NCBI GenBank assembly: GCA_964247755.1 | Contig: CAXTVX010000001.1 | Span: 248,001 to 312,000 of the forward strand | Direction: 5' to 3' | Length of the DNA stretch: 64,000 nt | From: Lichenicola sp964247755 | Lineage (GTDB): Bacteria > Pseudomonadota > Alphaproteobacteria > Acetobacterales > Acetobacteraceae | Shown: positions 52,405 to 60,891 of the stretch, piece by piece | Position numbering within the stretch: the first letter of the stretch is position 1 | Layout: each line of letters opens with the position of its first letter | Made by a program: the position numbers and the translations under genes | The notes under the pieces: generated by a model | What the model was told of the DNA's origin: nothing | Seen by the model: only the letters and a program-made list of their open reading frames with translations | Databases searched by the model: none

Positions 52405-53650
52405 TGGAGACAGGCCCGCTGCGGAGGGCGTGCGCGCATTGTCGAAGGAGTTCCGCAACGCGAGCGACGAGAAGATCCTCAAGGTCACGCGCATGATCGA
52501 CCTGCTGCCGGAGCGCGGCGAGGCCGATGCCCTGCTGGAACCGGTCCGTGCCCGCCTCGCCGCCCTTCGTCCGGCCCGCCGGATGAACCGCACGCGGCTG
52601 CTGTTCACCCCGTTCGACCCAGTCATGGTATCGGGAGCGGCCTGGCGTCCCGGCGACCTCAGCATCCCGCGGTCCATCCTGGCCCCCGTCTCGGCGCTGA
52701 TCTTCGGCTCCGGCGACGGCATCCCGTTGACCATGCCGACCCTCGACGAGGGCGACGAGGCGCAGCTCACGCGGGTGGGGGCGCCGCTCTGGCAGGCGGC
52801 CGCCGCCTGCCTCGCCACCGTCCCGATTCCGCCAGCGTGGGAGACGCCGGACTGGCAGAAGCAGAACGGCCTGACGGTGCCGATGGTCATGCCGCTCATC
52901 CCGGTGCTGCGGCTGGTACTGGACCAGGCGCTGGCAATCCGCACCATGCCGCCACGGCAGCACCCGGACTGCGAGCCGGCGCTGACCGCGCTGCTGTCCG
53001 AGGCGATGCGGGTGGGGCCGCTCGGCTGGGGCATCATGCTGAGGCTGCTGTTCGATGCGGCGCCGCCGGATCAGGTGGCGCGCCTCGCCCTCGCCATGGC
53101 ACGCGGCAGCCGCTTCTCCACCACGCTGCAGGCTGGCCTGGACGGTGCCATCGAGGAAATGCTCGACCACATGGAAGCGCCGCAGCCAGCCCAGGCAGCG
53201 GAGCAGCTCGATGCGGGCGCGCTGTCCGGACGCCTCCACCTGATCGACCGGGTCGAGGAGCTTCGCAAGCTGGAGAACCGGCCACTCGAGGAGCAGCGGC
53301 GGGTATCGCGGCTGCGGCAGGGGTTGGCGGCCGAGAACCGCACGGTGTTCGAGCAGGCGCTCCAGTCACGGCTGGTGGAACTCGACCAGGTGTCGGCAGG
53401 GCCGGCACCGGAGGTCATGGCGACGGAGGCAGTGGTGGCGATCGAAGCGGAAGCGCGGCAGCTGCGTGCGTTCGCCGTGGCCGCGGCGAAGCTGGGGGAC
53501 GCGGACGAATATGACCGACTGCTCGAACAGGCGGCCGCGCGCTACGTGCGCACCGGCGCCAGGAGCGGCATGACGCGTGCCGACCGCATGCGGGTGACCG
53601 AGCTGCTGGTGGGAAGCGAGAAGGCGATCCAGGTGCTTGGCCTGGCGTGA
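52397..53650 (+). CDS. Uncharacterised protein B of the paralogue cluster
   Basis: A 417-residue soluble protein of unknown family, overlapping protein A by eight bases. Visible parts are an N-terminal helical region (LSKEFRNASDEKILKVTRMI), a Pro-rich stretch with SIPRSILAPVSALIFGSG, and long charged helices in the second half (RVEELRKLENRPLEEQRRVS), which may form a coiled coil. It ends with LLVGSEKAIQVLGLA. No catalytic motif was seen. Being sandwiched between two paralogues suggests that the three form one complex. Confidence 0.7.
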   Translation: MADGDRPAAEGVRALSKEFRNASDEKILKVTRMIDLLPERGEADALLEPVRARLAALRPARRMNRTRLLFTPFDPVMVSGAAWRPGDLSIPRSILAPVSALIFGSGDGIPLTMPTLDEGDEAQLTRVGAPLWQAAAACLATVPIPPAWETPDWQKQNGLTVPMVMPLIPVLRLVLDQALAIRTMPPRQHPDCEPALTALLSEAMRVGPLGWGIMLRLLFDAAPPDQVARLALAMARGSRFSTTLQAGLDGAIEEMLDHMEAPQPAQAAEQLDAGALSGRLHLIDRVEELRKLENRPLEEQRRVSRLRQGLAAENRTVFEQALQSRLVELDQVSAGPAPEVMATEAVVAIEAEARQLRAFAVAAAKLGDADEYDRLLEQAAARYVRTGARSGMTRADRMRVTELLVGSEKAIQVLGLA

Positions 53651-53752
53651 TCCGGCGCGGACTTCACGTTTTGTTTATCGTCTTCGGCCATGCTGGGTCG
53701 GAAACGCGAAGCGGCTTGATGCCGCAGCGGACCGGCAAGAGGCGGACGATCC

Positions 53753-54940
53753 ATGGGTGCCCTGCAGTCGATGCGAACCTTCACGAGGCCGGGCCGGGCC
53801 ATCCACGCCTTCACGATGCCCGGCGACATGGTGCCGCCTGCCCGTCGGTCCGAGCAGAAGCCCGATACCGGGGTGCACCTTCCTTTCCTGGCGCCGATGC
53901 TTGGCGCGGTGCGACTACGTCCCAGCGCGCAGGGCCTGGAGTTCGTGCTGCCGAACCCGTCCGGAGGGCGCGGCGTCTATGTCGCCGCCTGGAGCGTCGT
54001 GGCCGGCTTCGCGGCTCCCAACCTGCACGACACGCTGCTGGTCGGACGCCTGTCCGGCCTGGACAGCATCGGTCCGGCCGACGTGCGCCAGGCGGCGCGG
54101 CTGGTGGCCCTGGACGGCCATGCCGGCCGGGACGCTGCGGATGCGGCACGCCAGGCGCAGGACGCCCTCGACATCGCCGCCCTGCGGCTGCGTGCGCAAC
54201 TGCTGCTGTCCCTGGCGCGGCACGGCGGCTTCGATCGTCCGGAGGATGCGATGAGCTGTATGGACCGGGACGGCTTCAACATGCTGGCGGGGCGGCTGGG
54301 CTGGCGCGGACCGCAGCTTGCCGAAGCGCTGCAGCAGGTTTCGGTGCATTACGCATCGATCGCGGTAGGTGCCGGGCAGGCAGCCGGGACGCAGCCGCCG
54401 CTGCGGATCTCGGGCGAGATCGGACGGCACGAGACTGGCCGCTGGGGGCGGCTGCTGTCGCTGGTCCAGAAGCTCCGGGGCTCGCTGGCGGAGGAGCAGT
54501 TCAGTCGCGGCGGCACCGACGCGGTGCTGCTGGGCCGGATCATGGCGGCGGCAGACCATTGCATCCGCCAGTGCGCTCTGCTGCTGCCCGAGATCGGGGC
54601 GATGCTGGCCAACCCGATCTTCCTGCTGGACGCCTGGCGTGCCGGCAGCCTGATGGCGTCGAGCTGGCTGCACGCGCTCGAGGCGGCGTTCGACGGCTGG
54701 GACCGCATCTGCCTGCTGTGGTTCGACGCGCGGAGCCCGCGCCTGCGCCAGCTGCTGATCCCCGAGATCGCCGCCCTCACCCGCACCAGCAGCAGCGACG
54801 GCTGGCTGATGGGCGGGCGGGAACCGGACAGCGTCATGGGCGATGCCGATGCCGCGAGTTGCAGCTGGCAGCGGCAAAGGCTGACGCGCAACGAACGGGT
54901 GCGGGCGCAGGAGCTGACCTTCGAGCTCCAGGCGACGTAG
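53753..54940 (+). CDS. Uncharacterised protein A', paralogue of the gene at 51250
   Basis: A 395-residue protein. Shared with protein A: LEFVLPNPSGGRGVYVAAW, AAPNLHDTLLVGRL, GWDRICLLWFDA and the ending RNERVRAQELTFE. The middle is diverged. It starts at ATG 53753 (AAGAGG about 10 bases upstream), 102 bases after gene B. It may be in the same transcript. No cofactor or export signal is visible. Function unknown. Confidence 0.7.
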   Translation: MGALQSMRTFTRPGRAIHAFTMPGDMVPPARRSEQKPDTGVHLPFLAPMLGAVRLRPSAQGLEFVLPNPSGGRGVYVAAWSVVAGFAAPNLHDTLLVGRLSGLDSIGPADVRQAARLVALDGHAGRDAADAARQAQDALDIAALRLRAQLLLSLARHGGFDRPEDAMSCMDRDGFNMLAGRLGWRGPQLAEALQQVSVHYASIAVGAGQAAGTQPPLRISGEIGRHETGRWGRLLSLVQKLRGSLAEEQFSRGGTDAVLLGRIMAAADHCIRQCALLLPEIGAMLANPIFLLDAWRAGSLMASSWLHALEAAFDGWDRICLLWFDARSPRLRQLLIPEIAALTRTSSSDGWLMGGREPDSVMGDADAASCSWQRQRLTRNERVRAQELTFELQAT

Positions 54941-55003
54941 TGCCGGAAGGGCGGTGCCCGCTACCGCTTGACCCGGACCCTGCGCCGCGGGAGCGTGCGC
55001 CGC

Positions 55004-55762
55004 ATGATCGCATCGGAGCCGGACGATGGACCACGGCCGGGGGTCGAGGAGGAGCCCGACACCTGCTCCGATCCGATCGCTGCGTCGCTTGCGCGGATCC
55101 GCCGGCGGATCCGCGAGGCCGCGGGGCGCGCCGGCCGTCCGGGAGGAGCCGTGGACCTGGTCGCGGTGTCGAAGACCCATCCCGGCCAGGCGGTCGTAGC
55201 GGCGCTGAGCGCCGGCCAGGAGCTGTTCGGCGAGAACCGGGTGCAGGAAGCCCGGTCCAAGTTCCCCCGGCTTCGACCGGATTGGCCCGGGCTCAGGCTG
55301 CACCTGATCGGGCCGTTGCAGACCAACAAGGCGGAGGATGCGGTCGGTCTTGCCGACGTGATCGAGACCCTGGACCGCGTGCGTCTGGCGGACGCGCTGG
55401 AGCGTGCGTCGCAGAAGGCCGGGCGGCTGCCGAAGCTGCTGGTGCAGGTCAACATCGGCGCGGAGCCGCAGAAGGCCGGGGTGTCCCCGGACGAGGCGGA
55501 CCGCTTCATCGGCGACTGCCGGCGGCGGTTCGGCGACCGGCTGGTCGGCCTGATGGCGATCCCGCCGGCAGAGGCCGATCCGGTGCCGTTCTTCCGGCAC
55601 CTGGCGGCGATGGGCGCGGCCCATGGGCTGGCCCGGCTGTCCATGGGGATGTCGGGCGATTTCGAGCAGGCGATCGCCTGCGGCGCCACCTCGGTGCGGA
55701 TCGGCACTGCGATCTTCGGCGGCCGACCCGTGGCGGCGCCGCTTGCACCTGCGCGGAACTAG
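55004..55762 (+). CDS. YggS-family PLP homeostasis protein
   Basis: A 252-residue TIM-barrel protein of the alanine racemase N-terminal-like fold that binds PLP without known catalysis and balances vitamin B6 and amino-acid pools. Seen: PLP lysine in DLVAVSKTHPG, GENRVQEARSKF, LHLIGPLQTNKAEDAV, VLVQVNIGAEPQKAGVS-like, GLMAIPPAE, and LSMGMSGDFEQAIACGATSVRIGTAIFG (the phosphate-binding end). ATG 55004 is preferred, with GGGAG 10 bases upstream; TTG 54968 gives an unlikely extension. Confidence 0.92.
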   Translation: MIASEPDDGPRPGVEEEPDTCSDPIAASLARIRRRIREAAGRAGRPGGAVDLVAVSKTHPGQAVVAALSAGQELFGENRVQEARSKFPRLRPDWPGLRLHLIGPLQTNKAEDAVGLADVIETLDRVRLADALERASQKAGRLPKLLVQVNIGAEPQKAGVSPDEADRFIGDCRRRFGDRLVGLMAIPPAEADPVPFFRHLAAMGAAHGLARLSMGMSGDFEQAIACGATSVRIGTAIFGGRPVAAPLAPARN

Positions 55763-55822
55763 GTCGTATGGGGCAGCGTCGGGCTCCAGACTGCGTTGCC
55801 CTCGGAGCCGGAGCATGGCTGG

Positions 55823-57787
55823 ATGAGTGACATCGCCGGAGCATCCGGCCCCGGGCTGTTCGGCGGCAACCTGTCGGAGGCCGGCAGCGAGCCCGCACCC
55901 GGCGGCGGCCACGGCACGATCCGCAACCGGGGAGTGACGATCGCATCGGTGATGGCGGTGCTCGGCGTCGTCTACGGCGACATCGGCACCAGCCCACTCT
56001 ACGCGCTGAGCGCCACCATCAACATCATCAGCAACAACGCTCCGCCGACGCCGTGGGAGGTGCTGGGGATCGAGAGCCTGATCTTCTGGTCGCTGGTCCT
56101 GGTCGTGACGGTCAAGTACATCATGCTGATCATGCGCGCCGACAACAACGGCGAGGGCGGCATCCTGTCCCTGATGGCGCTGGCGCAGCGCGTGGCGCCC
56201 GATCGCAGGCTGCGTGCGGTGCTCGGGCTGGTCGGAATCATCGGCGCCTGCCTGTTCTTCGGCGACGGCACGATCACGCCGGCGGTCTCGGTGCTGTCGG
56301 CGGTGGAAGGCATCGAAGTCAGCATCCCGAGCGCTGCAGACGTGGTGCTGCCGGTATCGATCGTGGTGATCGTGGCGCTGTTCGGCATGCAGTGGCGCGG
56401 CACCGGCAGCGTCGGCCGGATCTTCGGTCCCGTGATGCTGCTCTGGTTCGGCTCGATAGGGGCGCTGGGCGCAATCGAGGTGGCGCACCAGCCGTTCGTG
56501 CTGCACGCGCTGCTGCCCTACCACGCCGTGATCTTCATCTGGGACCATGGCTGGATCGCATTCATCGCGCTGGGTGCGGTGGTGCTGGCGGTCACCGGTG
56601 CGGAGGCGCTCTACGCCGACATGGGTCATTTCGGTCGGAAGCCGATCCGGGTCGCCTGGCTCGGCTTCGTGCTGCCGGCGCTGGCGCTGAACTACCTCGG
56701 CCAGGGAGCGCTGATCATCGGGCATCCGGCGGCGATCAAGAACCCGTTCTTCCTGCTGTGCCCGTCCTGGCTGCAGCTGCCGATGGTGATCCTGGCGACC
56801 TGCGCCACGGTGATCGCCAGCCAGGCGATGATCACCGGCGCCTTCTCGATCTCGCGCCAGATGGTGCAGCTCGGCTATTTCCCGCGCCTGCGCGTGCTGC
56901 ACACCAACGCAGACGAGGAAGGCCAGATCTACGTGCCGCAGGTGAACTGGGCGCTGATGGTGGGGGTGGTGCTGCTCGTGTTGTCGTTCCGCTCCTCGGC
57001 CGCGCTGACCTCGGCCTACGGCATCGCGGTCACCGGCACCTTCATGTGCACCTGCGTGCTGGCGGCGGTGGTGTTCCGGCGCGTCTACAAGTGGTCGCGA
57101 TTCGCGGCCCTGGGCACGTTCGGCACCTTCTTCCTGATCGACGGCACCTTCTTCGCTGCCAACGCGCTCAAGATCCCGCAGGGCGGCTGGGTGCCGCTGA
57201 TGCTGAGCGTGGTGCTGACGACGCTGATGACCACCTGGAAGACGGGTCGCAACCTGATCCTGTCGCGCTGGAAGCAGGACAGCCTGCCGCTGGCCTCGTT
57301 CCTGGCGCGGCTGCCGCAGTCGCGGACGCTGCGGGTGCCCGGGATCGCCATCTTCCTCACGGCGAACGCCGAGTACGTGCCGGCGTGCCTGCTGCACAAC
57401 CTCAAGCACAACAAGGTGCTGCACGAGCGGGTGCTGTTCGTCACCGCGCAGAACCTGGACCAGCCGGAGGCTGACCCGGGCGGCCGGATGCTGGTCGAGG
57501 AGCTGGCGCCGGGCATGCACCGCGTCACGCTGCGCTACGGCTTCATGGAAAGCCCCAATCTCCCACGCGCCCTGGAAGGCTTGCGGGCGCAGGGAGTCGA
57601 CTTCGACCCGATGCAGGCCTCCTACTTCGTCAACCGCGAGGTGCTGGTACGCGGCACCATCCCGAAGATGCGGTTGTGGCGCATCTCGCTGTTCCTGCTG
57701 ATGGCGCGCAACGCCGTCCCGGCGATCGAATTCTTCCGCATCCCGTCCGACCGCGTGGTCGAACTCGGCGTCCGCGTCGCCATCTAG
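55823..57787 (+). CDS. kup: Potassium transport protein Kup
   Basis: Kup is an H+-coupled K+ symporter. The 654-residue protein has about twelve membrane helices in the first 440 residues and a cytoplasmic C-terminal domain. Signature stretches are VYGDIGTSPLYALSATINI, MRADNNGEGGILSLMALAQR, GACLFFGDGTITPAVSVLSA, GAEALYADMGHFGRKPIR, NYLGQGAL and DGTFFAANALKIPQGGWVP. ATG 55823 is preceded by GGAGC; TTG 55796 is a longer option. It lies 60 bases after the yggS-like gene and five bases before hemW. Confidence 0.95.
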   Translation: MSDIAGASGPGLFGGNLSEAGSEPAPGGGHGTIRNRGVTIASVMAVLGVVYGDIGTSPLYALSATINIISNNAPPTPWEVLGIESLIFWSLVLVVTVKYIMLIMRADNNGEGGILSLMALAQRVAPDRRLRAVLGLVGIIGACLFFGDGTITPAVSVLSAVEGIEVSIPSAADVVLPVSIVVIVALFGMQWRGTGSVGRIFGPVMLLWFGSIGALGAIEVAHQPFVLHALLPYHAVIFIWDHGWIAFIALGAVVLAVTGAEALYADMGHFGRKPIRVAWLGFVLPALALNYLGQGALIIGHPAAIKNPFFLLCPSWLQLPMVILATCATVIASQAMITGAFSISRQMVQLGYFPRLRVLHTNADEEGQIYVPQVNWALMVGVVLLVLSFRSSAALTSAYGIAVTGTFMCTCVLAAVVFRRVYKWSRFAALGTFGTFFLIDGTFFAANALKIPQGGWVPLMLSVVLTTLMTTWKTGRNLILSRWKQDSLPLASFLARLPQSRTLRVPGIAIFLTANAEYVPACLLHNLKHNKVLHERVLFVTAQNLDQPEADPGGRMLVEELAPGMHRVTLRYGFMESPNLPRALEGLRAQGVDFDPMQASYFVNREVLVRGTIPKMRLWRISLFLLMARNAVPAIEFFRIPSDRVVELGVRVAI

Positions 57788-57792
57788 CCTTC

Positions 57793-59007
57793 ATGCTCAA
57801 CAACCGGGTTCCAAGGGCTGCGCCCTTGGCGGGTCCAGGGCAGCGCCCTGGCCTTGCCTTGTACATCCACTGGCCGTTCTGCCTAGCGAAGTGCCCTTAT
57901 TGCGACTTCAACAGCCACGTCCGCGACGCGATTCCGCAGGCCCGGTTCGCTCGCGCCCTGCGCACCGAGCTGGCTACCGAGGCAGCACGGCTCGGCCCTC
58001 GGCCGCTGGCGTCGATCTTCTTCGGCGGCGGCACGCCGAGCCTGATGGCGCCAGGGACGGTGGCCGCACTGATCGAAGACGCCTGCCGCCTGTTCCGCCC
58101 CCTGCCCGACCTCGAGATCACCCTGGAAGCCAACCCGACCAGCGTCGAGGTGGGCCGGCTACGCGCGTTCCGCGCAGCTGGCGTCAACCGAGTGTCGCTG
58201 GGCGTGCAGAGCCTGGAGGACGACGCGTTGCGCCTGCTCGGCCGGGCGCATTCCGCCGTAGAGGCGATCGCAGCGCTGGAGCTGGCGCGCGAGGTGTTTC
58301 CGCGGATCTCGTTCGACCTGATCTACGCGCGTCCGGGACAGGACCTGCCGGCGTGGCGGGCAGAGCTGGACCGCGCGCTGGCGCTGGCGGCGGACCACCT
58401 GTCGCTCTACCAGCTGACGATCGAGCCGGGCACGCGCTTCGAGGCGCTGCACCGGCAGGGTCTGATTGCGATGCCGCACGAGGATCTGGGCGCCGCGCTA
58501 TACGAGGAGACCGCCGCCGTCGCGGCGGCGCACGGGCTGCTGGCCTACGAGGTGTCGAACTACGCGGTGCCCGGCTCCGAAAGCCGGCACAACCTGGCCT
58601 ATTGGCGGTATGGCGACTACCTCGGCATCGGCCCTGGCGCCCACGGTCGGATCACCCGTCCGGAACCGGACGGAAGGTGCGCGATCTTCGCCACGCGCCG
58701 GCATCGCGCTCCGGAACCGTGGGCCGAGCGGGTGGAACGGACCGGCCATGGCACGACGGAGGACACACGGCTGGTGGCGCCGGAGCCGGCGCGGGAGATG
58801 CTGCTGATGGGCCTGCGCCTGTCGGAAGGGATCGACGCCCGGCGCTTCGCCGCGCGCACCGGCACGACGCTGCCGGACGCGCTGGAGCCCGCGATCCTGG
58901 AGGCAGCGGTCGAGGAGGAGTACCTGCGCTGGGACGGTGACTGCCTTGTGGCGACTCCGGCCGGACGGCTCCGGCTCGAGGCGCTGCTAGCTGCACTGGT
59001 GAGGTGA
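57793..59007 (+). CDS. hemW: HemW, radical SAM haem chaperone
   Basis: HemW resembles coproporphyrinogen dehydrogenase (HemN) but is a haem-binding chaperone with a radical SAM cluster. In 404 residues are LYIHWPFCLAKCPYCDFNSH (cluster CxxxCxxC), FFGGGTPSLM, ITLEANPTS, VNRVSLGVQSLEDD and the C-terminal HemN-type domain. The first 20 codons from ATG 57793 run over two GC-rich palindromes (57811-57829 and 57835-57851) and encode RVPRAAPLAGPGQRPG, unlike family N-termini. Either the repeat inserted into the gene start or the true start is a non-ATG downstream. It is five bases after kup. Confidence 0.92.
   Translation: MLNNRVPRAAPLAGPGQRPGLALYIHWPFCLAKCPYCDFNSHVRDAIPQARFARALRTELATEAARLGPRPLASIFFGGGTPSLMAPGTVAALIEDACRLFRPLPDLEITLEANPTSVEVGRLRAFRAAGVNRVSLGVQSLEDDALRLLGRAHSAVEAIAALELAREVFPRISFDLIYARPGQDLPAWRAELDRALALAADHLSLYQLTIEPGTRFEALHRQGLIAMPHEDLGAALYEETAAVAAAHGLLAYEVSNYAVPGSESRHNLAYWRYGDYLGIGPGAHGRITRPEPDGRCAIFATRRHRAPEPWAERVERTGHGTTEDTRLVAPEPAREMLLMGLRLSEGIDARRFAARTGTTLPDALEPAILEAAVEEEYLRWDGDCLVATPAGRLRLEALLAALVR
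57811..57851. repeat. REP-like pair of short palindromes
   Basis: CCAAGGGCTGCGCCCTTGG (57811-57829, eight-pair stem) is followed after five bases by CCAGGGCAGCGCCCTGG (57835-57851, seven-pair stem). Both are perfect. Pairs like this are a known kind of dispersed bacterial intergenic element; whether it is repeated elsewhere in this genome cannot be seen, since only one copy is in the window. Confidence 0.6.
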
Positions 59008-59328
59008 GGAGCGGTGCCGACCGACGCGCAGGTCCCGATCCGCCCGCCAGGCACCTGTTCGACGGGGCGGTGACCGCCAGGACGGTGACAGGCCGGCCGC
59101 CGCGGAGGCCATCGCCGGGTTCCTGATTGCGGAACCGATGGATGCGCCCGTCGATGCGGATCTGGACGATGGTGCCGATAGCGGCCATGCCCACGTCCAG
59201 GCGGCAGGATCTAGGCCGACCGGATCCGGTCGCGACCTATCGTGACGGAACGGCAGGTGGACACGGGACGGTTCGTGGCGCTGTCATGGAAAACCAGCAA
59301 ACGGCTTCAAAGCACTGAAGGAGCGCGC
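59008..59328. other. Intergenic region, no confident gene
   Basis: Between hemW and the dehydrogenase. Frames exist on the minus strand (for instance around 59195 reading MGMAAIGTIVQIRIDGRIH) but they lack a ribosome site and stop pattern of real genes. The AAGGAG at 59317-59322 belongs to the next gene. I see no terminator hairpin worth calling. Confidence 0.4.
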
Positions 59329-60027
59329 ATGACGTCGACCGAAGCATCCACCGTCCTGATCGTCGGCGCGTCGCGCGGGCTTGGCCTGGGGCTGGTGCAG
59401 CGGCATCTCGAACGCGGCTGGCGGGTAATTGCGACCGTACGCGGCCGATCCGAGGCGCTCGAGGGATTGGCGGCCGAGGCCGGCGAGCAGCTCAGGATCG
59501 AGACGCTGGACGTCACCCAGCCGAAGCAGATTGCGGCACTGGCGGAGCGGCTGTCCGACACGCAGCTCGACCTGCTGTTCGTCAACGCTGGCGTGACGCA
59601 TAACGGGGCGCAGCCGGTCGGCGAGATGTCGGACGAGGAGTTCATGCACGTGCTGCGCTCCAATGCGCTGGGACCGATCCGGGTGGTGGAGCGGCTGGGC
59701 GGGCTGGTGCCGGCGGGCGGAACGGTGGCGGTGATGACGTCCGGGCTCGGCAGCGTGGCGAACAACGAGACCGGGGGACTGGAAGCGTACCGGGCCAGCA
59801 AGGCGGCGCTGAACACCATGCTGCGCTCCCTGGCGGCGAGGAAAACTGCTAGCAGGATCTGCTATCTCGCGGTCGATCCGGGGTGGGTCCTGACCGACAT
59901 GGGCGGTCCGGACGCGCCGCTCGACGTCGGAACCAGCACGCGCGGCATCGCCGACATGCTGGAGGCCCGTCGGGGACAGGCCGGGGTGGCGTTCGTGACG
60001 CACGAGAACAAGACGGTGGCTTGGTAG
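59329..60027 (+). CDS. Short-chain dehydrogenase/reductase, CsgA/sepiapterin-like
   Basis: A 232-residue SDR with the cofactor loop VLIVGASRGLGLGLVQRH, LFVNAGVTHNG (N-A-G motif), the YRASKAALNTML catalytic Tyr-Lys, and VDPGWVLTDMGGPDAPLDVG after strand 6. This PGWVxTDMGG end is of the CsgA/C-factor subgroup. ATG 59329 has an AAGGAG site six bases upstream. The DUF1489 gene follows only seven bases later, so they are co-transcribed. Substrate unknown. Confidence 0.88.
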   Translation: MTSTEASTVLIVGASRGLGLGLVQRHLERGWRVIATVRGRSEALEGLAAEAGEQLRIETLDVTQPKQIAALAERLSDTQLDLLFVNAGVTHNGAQPVGEMSDEEFMHVLRSNALGPIRVVERLGGLVPAGGTVAVMTSGLGSVANNETGGLEAYRASKAALNTMLRSLAARKTASRICYLAVDPGWVLTDMGGPDAPLDVGTSTRGIADMLEARRGQAGVAFVTHENKTVAW

Positions 60028-60034
60028 GCGCTCG

Positions 60035-60466
60035 GTGACGCTGCACCTGATCAAGCTCGCGGTTGGAGTCGCCACGCCGGAGGCGTTGTCGGAACGGCAA
60101 CGGGTCCGGTCGCGGGAGACCGCCGCACATGGCGGGCGGGCGTTCTTCCGCACGCGCAGCTTCCCCAGGCGGTCGGAGGAGGTGCTGGCGGGCGGCTCGA
60201 TCTACTGGGTGACGGCAGGGCTGCTGCTGTGCCGGCAGTCGATCCACGACATCGTGCAGGACTGCCGCGATGACGGCACCCCGTGCACCGGGGTGGTGCT
60301 GGACGGGCCGGTGGTGGCGGTGGTGCCCCGCACGGTGCGGGCGTTCCAGGGGTGGCGTTATCTGACCGAGGCGGATACCCCGGCAGACCTGGACGGCAAT
60401 CCGGCGACCGGTGACGAGCTGCCGCCCAGGCTGCGTCGCGAGCTGCTGGCGTTGTGCCTGCTGTAA
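60035..60466 (+). CDS. DUF1489 family protein
   Basis: A 143-residue protein of the alphaproteobacterial DUF1489 family: start MTLHLIKLAVGV, then RAFFRTRSFPRRSEEVLAGG, SIYWVTAGLLLCRQSI and AFQGWRYLTEADTPADL. The function of this family is unknown. It starts at GTG 60035, seven bases after the dehydrogenase stop, with no separate ribosome site, implying coupling. No membrane segment or signal. Confidence 0.85.
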   Translation: MTLHLIKLAVGVATPEALSERQRVRSRETAAHGGRAFFRTRSFPRRSEEVLAGGSIYWVTAGLLLCRQSIHDIVQDCRDDGTPCTGVVLDGPVVAVVPRTVRAFQGWRYLTEADTPADLDGNPATGDELPPRLRRELLALCLL

Positions 60467-60891
60467 GCTGCGGGTCTGAGCTGGCCGGATCCGGTCTGGA
60501 CCGACGGCTCACGGAGTCCGGGCACGACCGCGCGCCTGGTGGTCGACGATGGGCAGACGACCTTACCGGCCAGGTTTGGCGCGGTCCGACGAGGCGGAGG
60601 GCCTGGTTCGGACGCTGGCACCTCCGGAAGGGCTGCTGCTGGGGGTGGTCGGCGGCCAGCATCGTCAGCGCGGTCAGAGGCGGAGTGCAGCCGCGATGCC
60701 GGCGCGGCGATGTCCGACGATGCGGTCGCGATCTGGCGCTTCCTGTCAGGCCTGGAATTGATCCAGAACCCGGACCCCAGCCCGGTCGCGACACGGGGAT
60801 GGCTCGCGATCGAGGTGTTGCCGGCACCGGCGCTGCCGTCGCTGCTGCCGGACGCCGGACCCGGTCAGGAGCTGCCGCGCGCCGGCGCCGG
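60467..60891. other. Intergenic region, no confident gene
   Basis: Overlapping GC-rich frames occur on the plus strand, one of them (from about 60715) reading MSDDAVAIWRFLSGLELIQ before turning into low-complexity Ala/Pro sequence and overlapping the hydrolase gene's 3' end antisense. This may be a gene remnant. Nothing else was recognised. Confidence 0.35.

Noticed and set aside
53915..57520. 1201-codon minus-strand frame opposite kup, yggS and protein A'
   Set aside because: Low-complexity antisense shadow; the sense genes have clear motifs.
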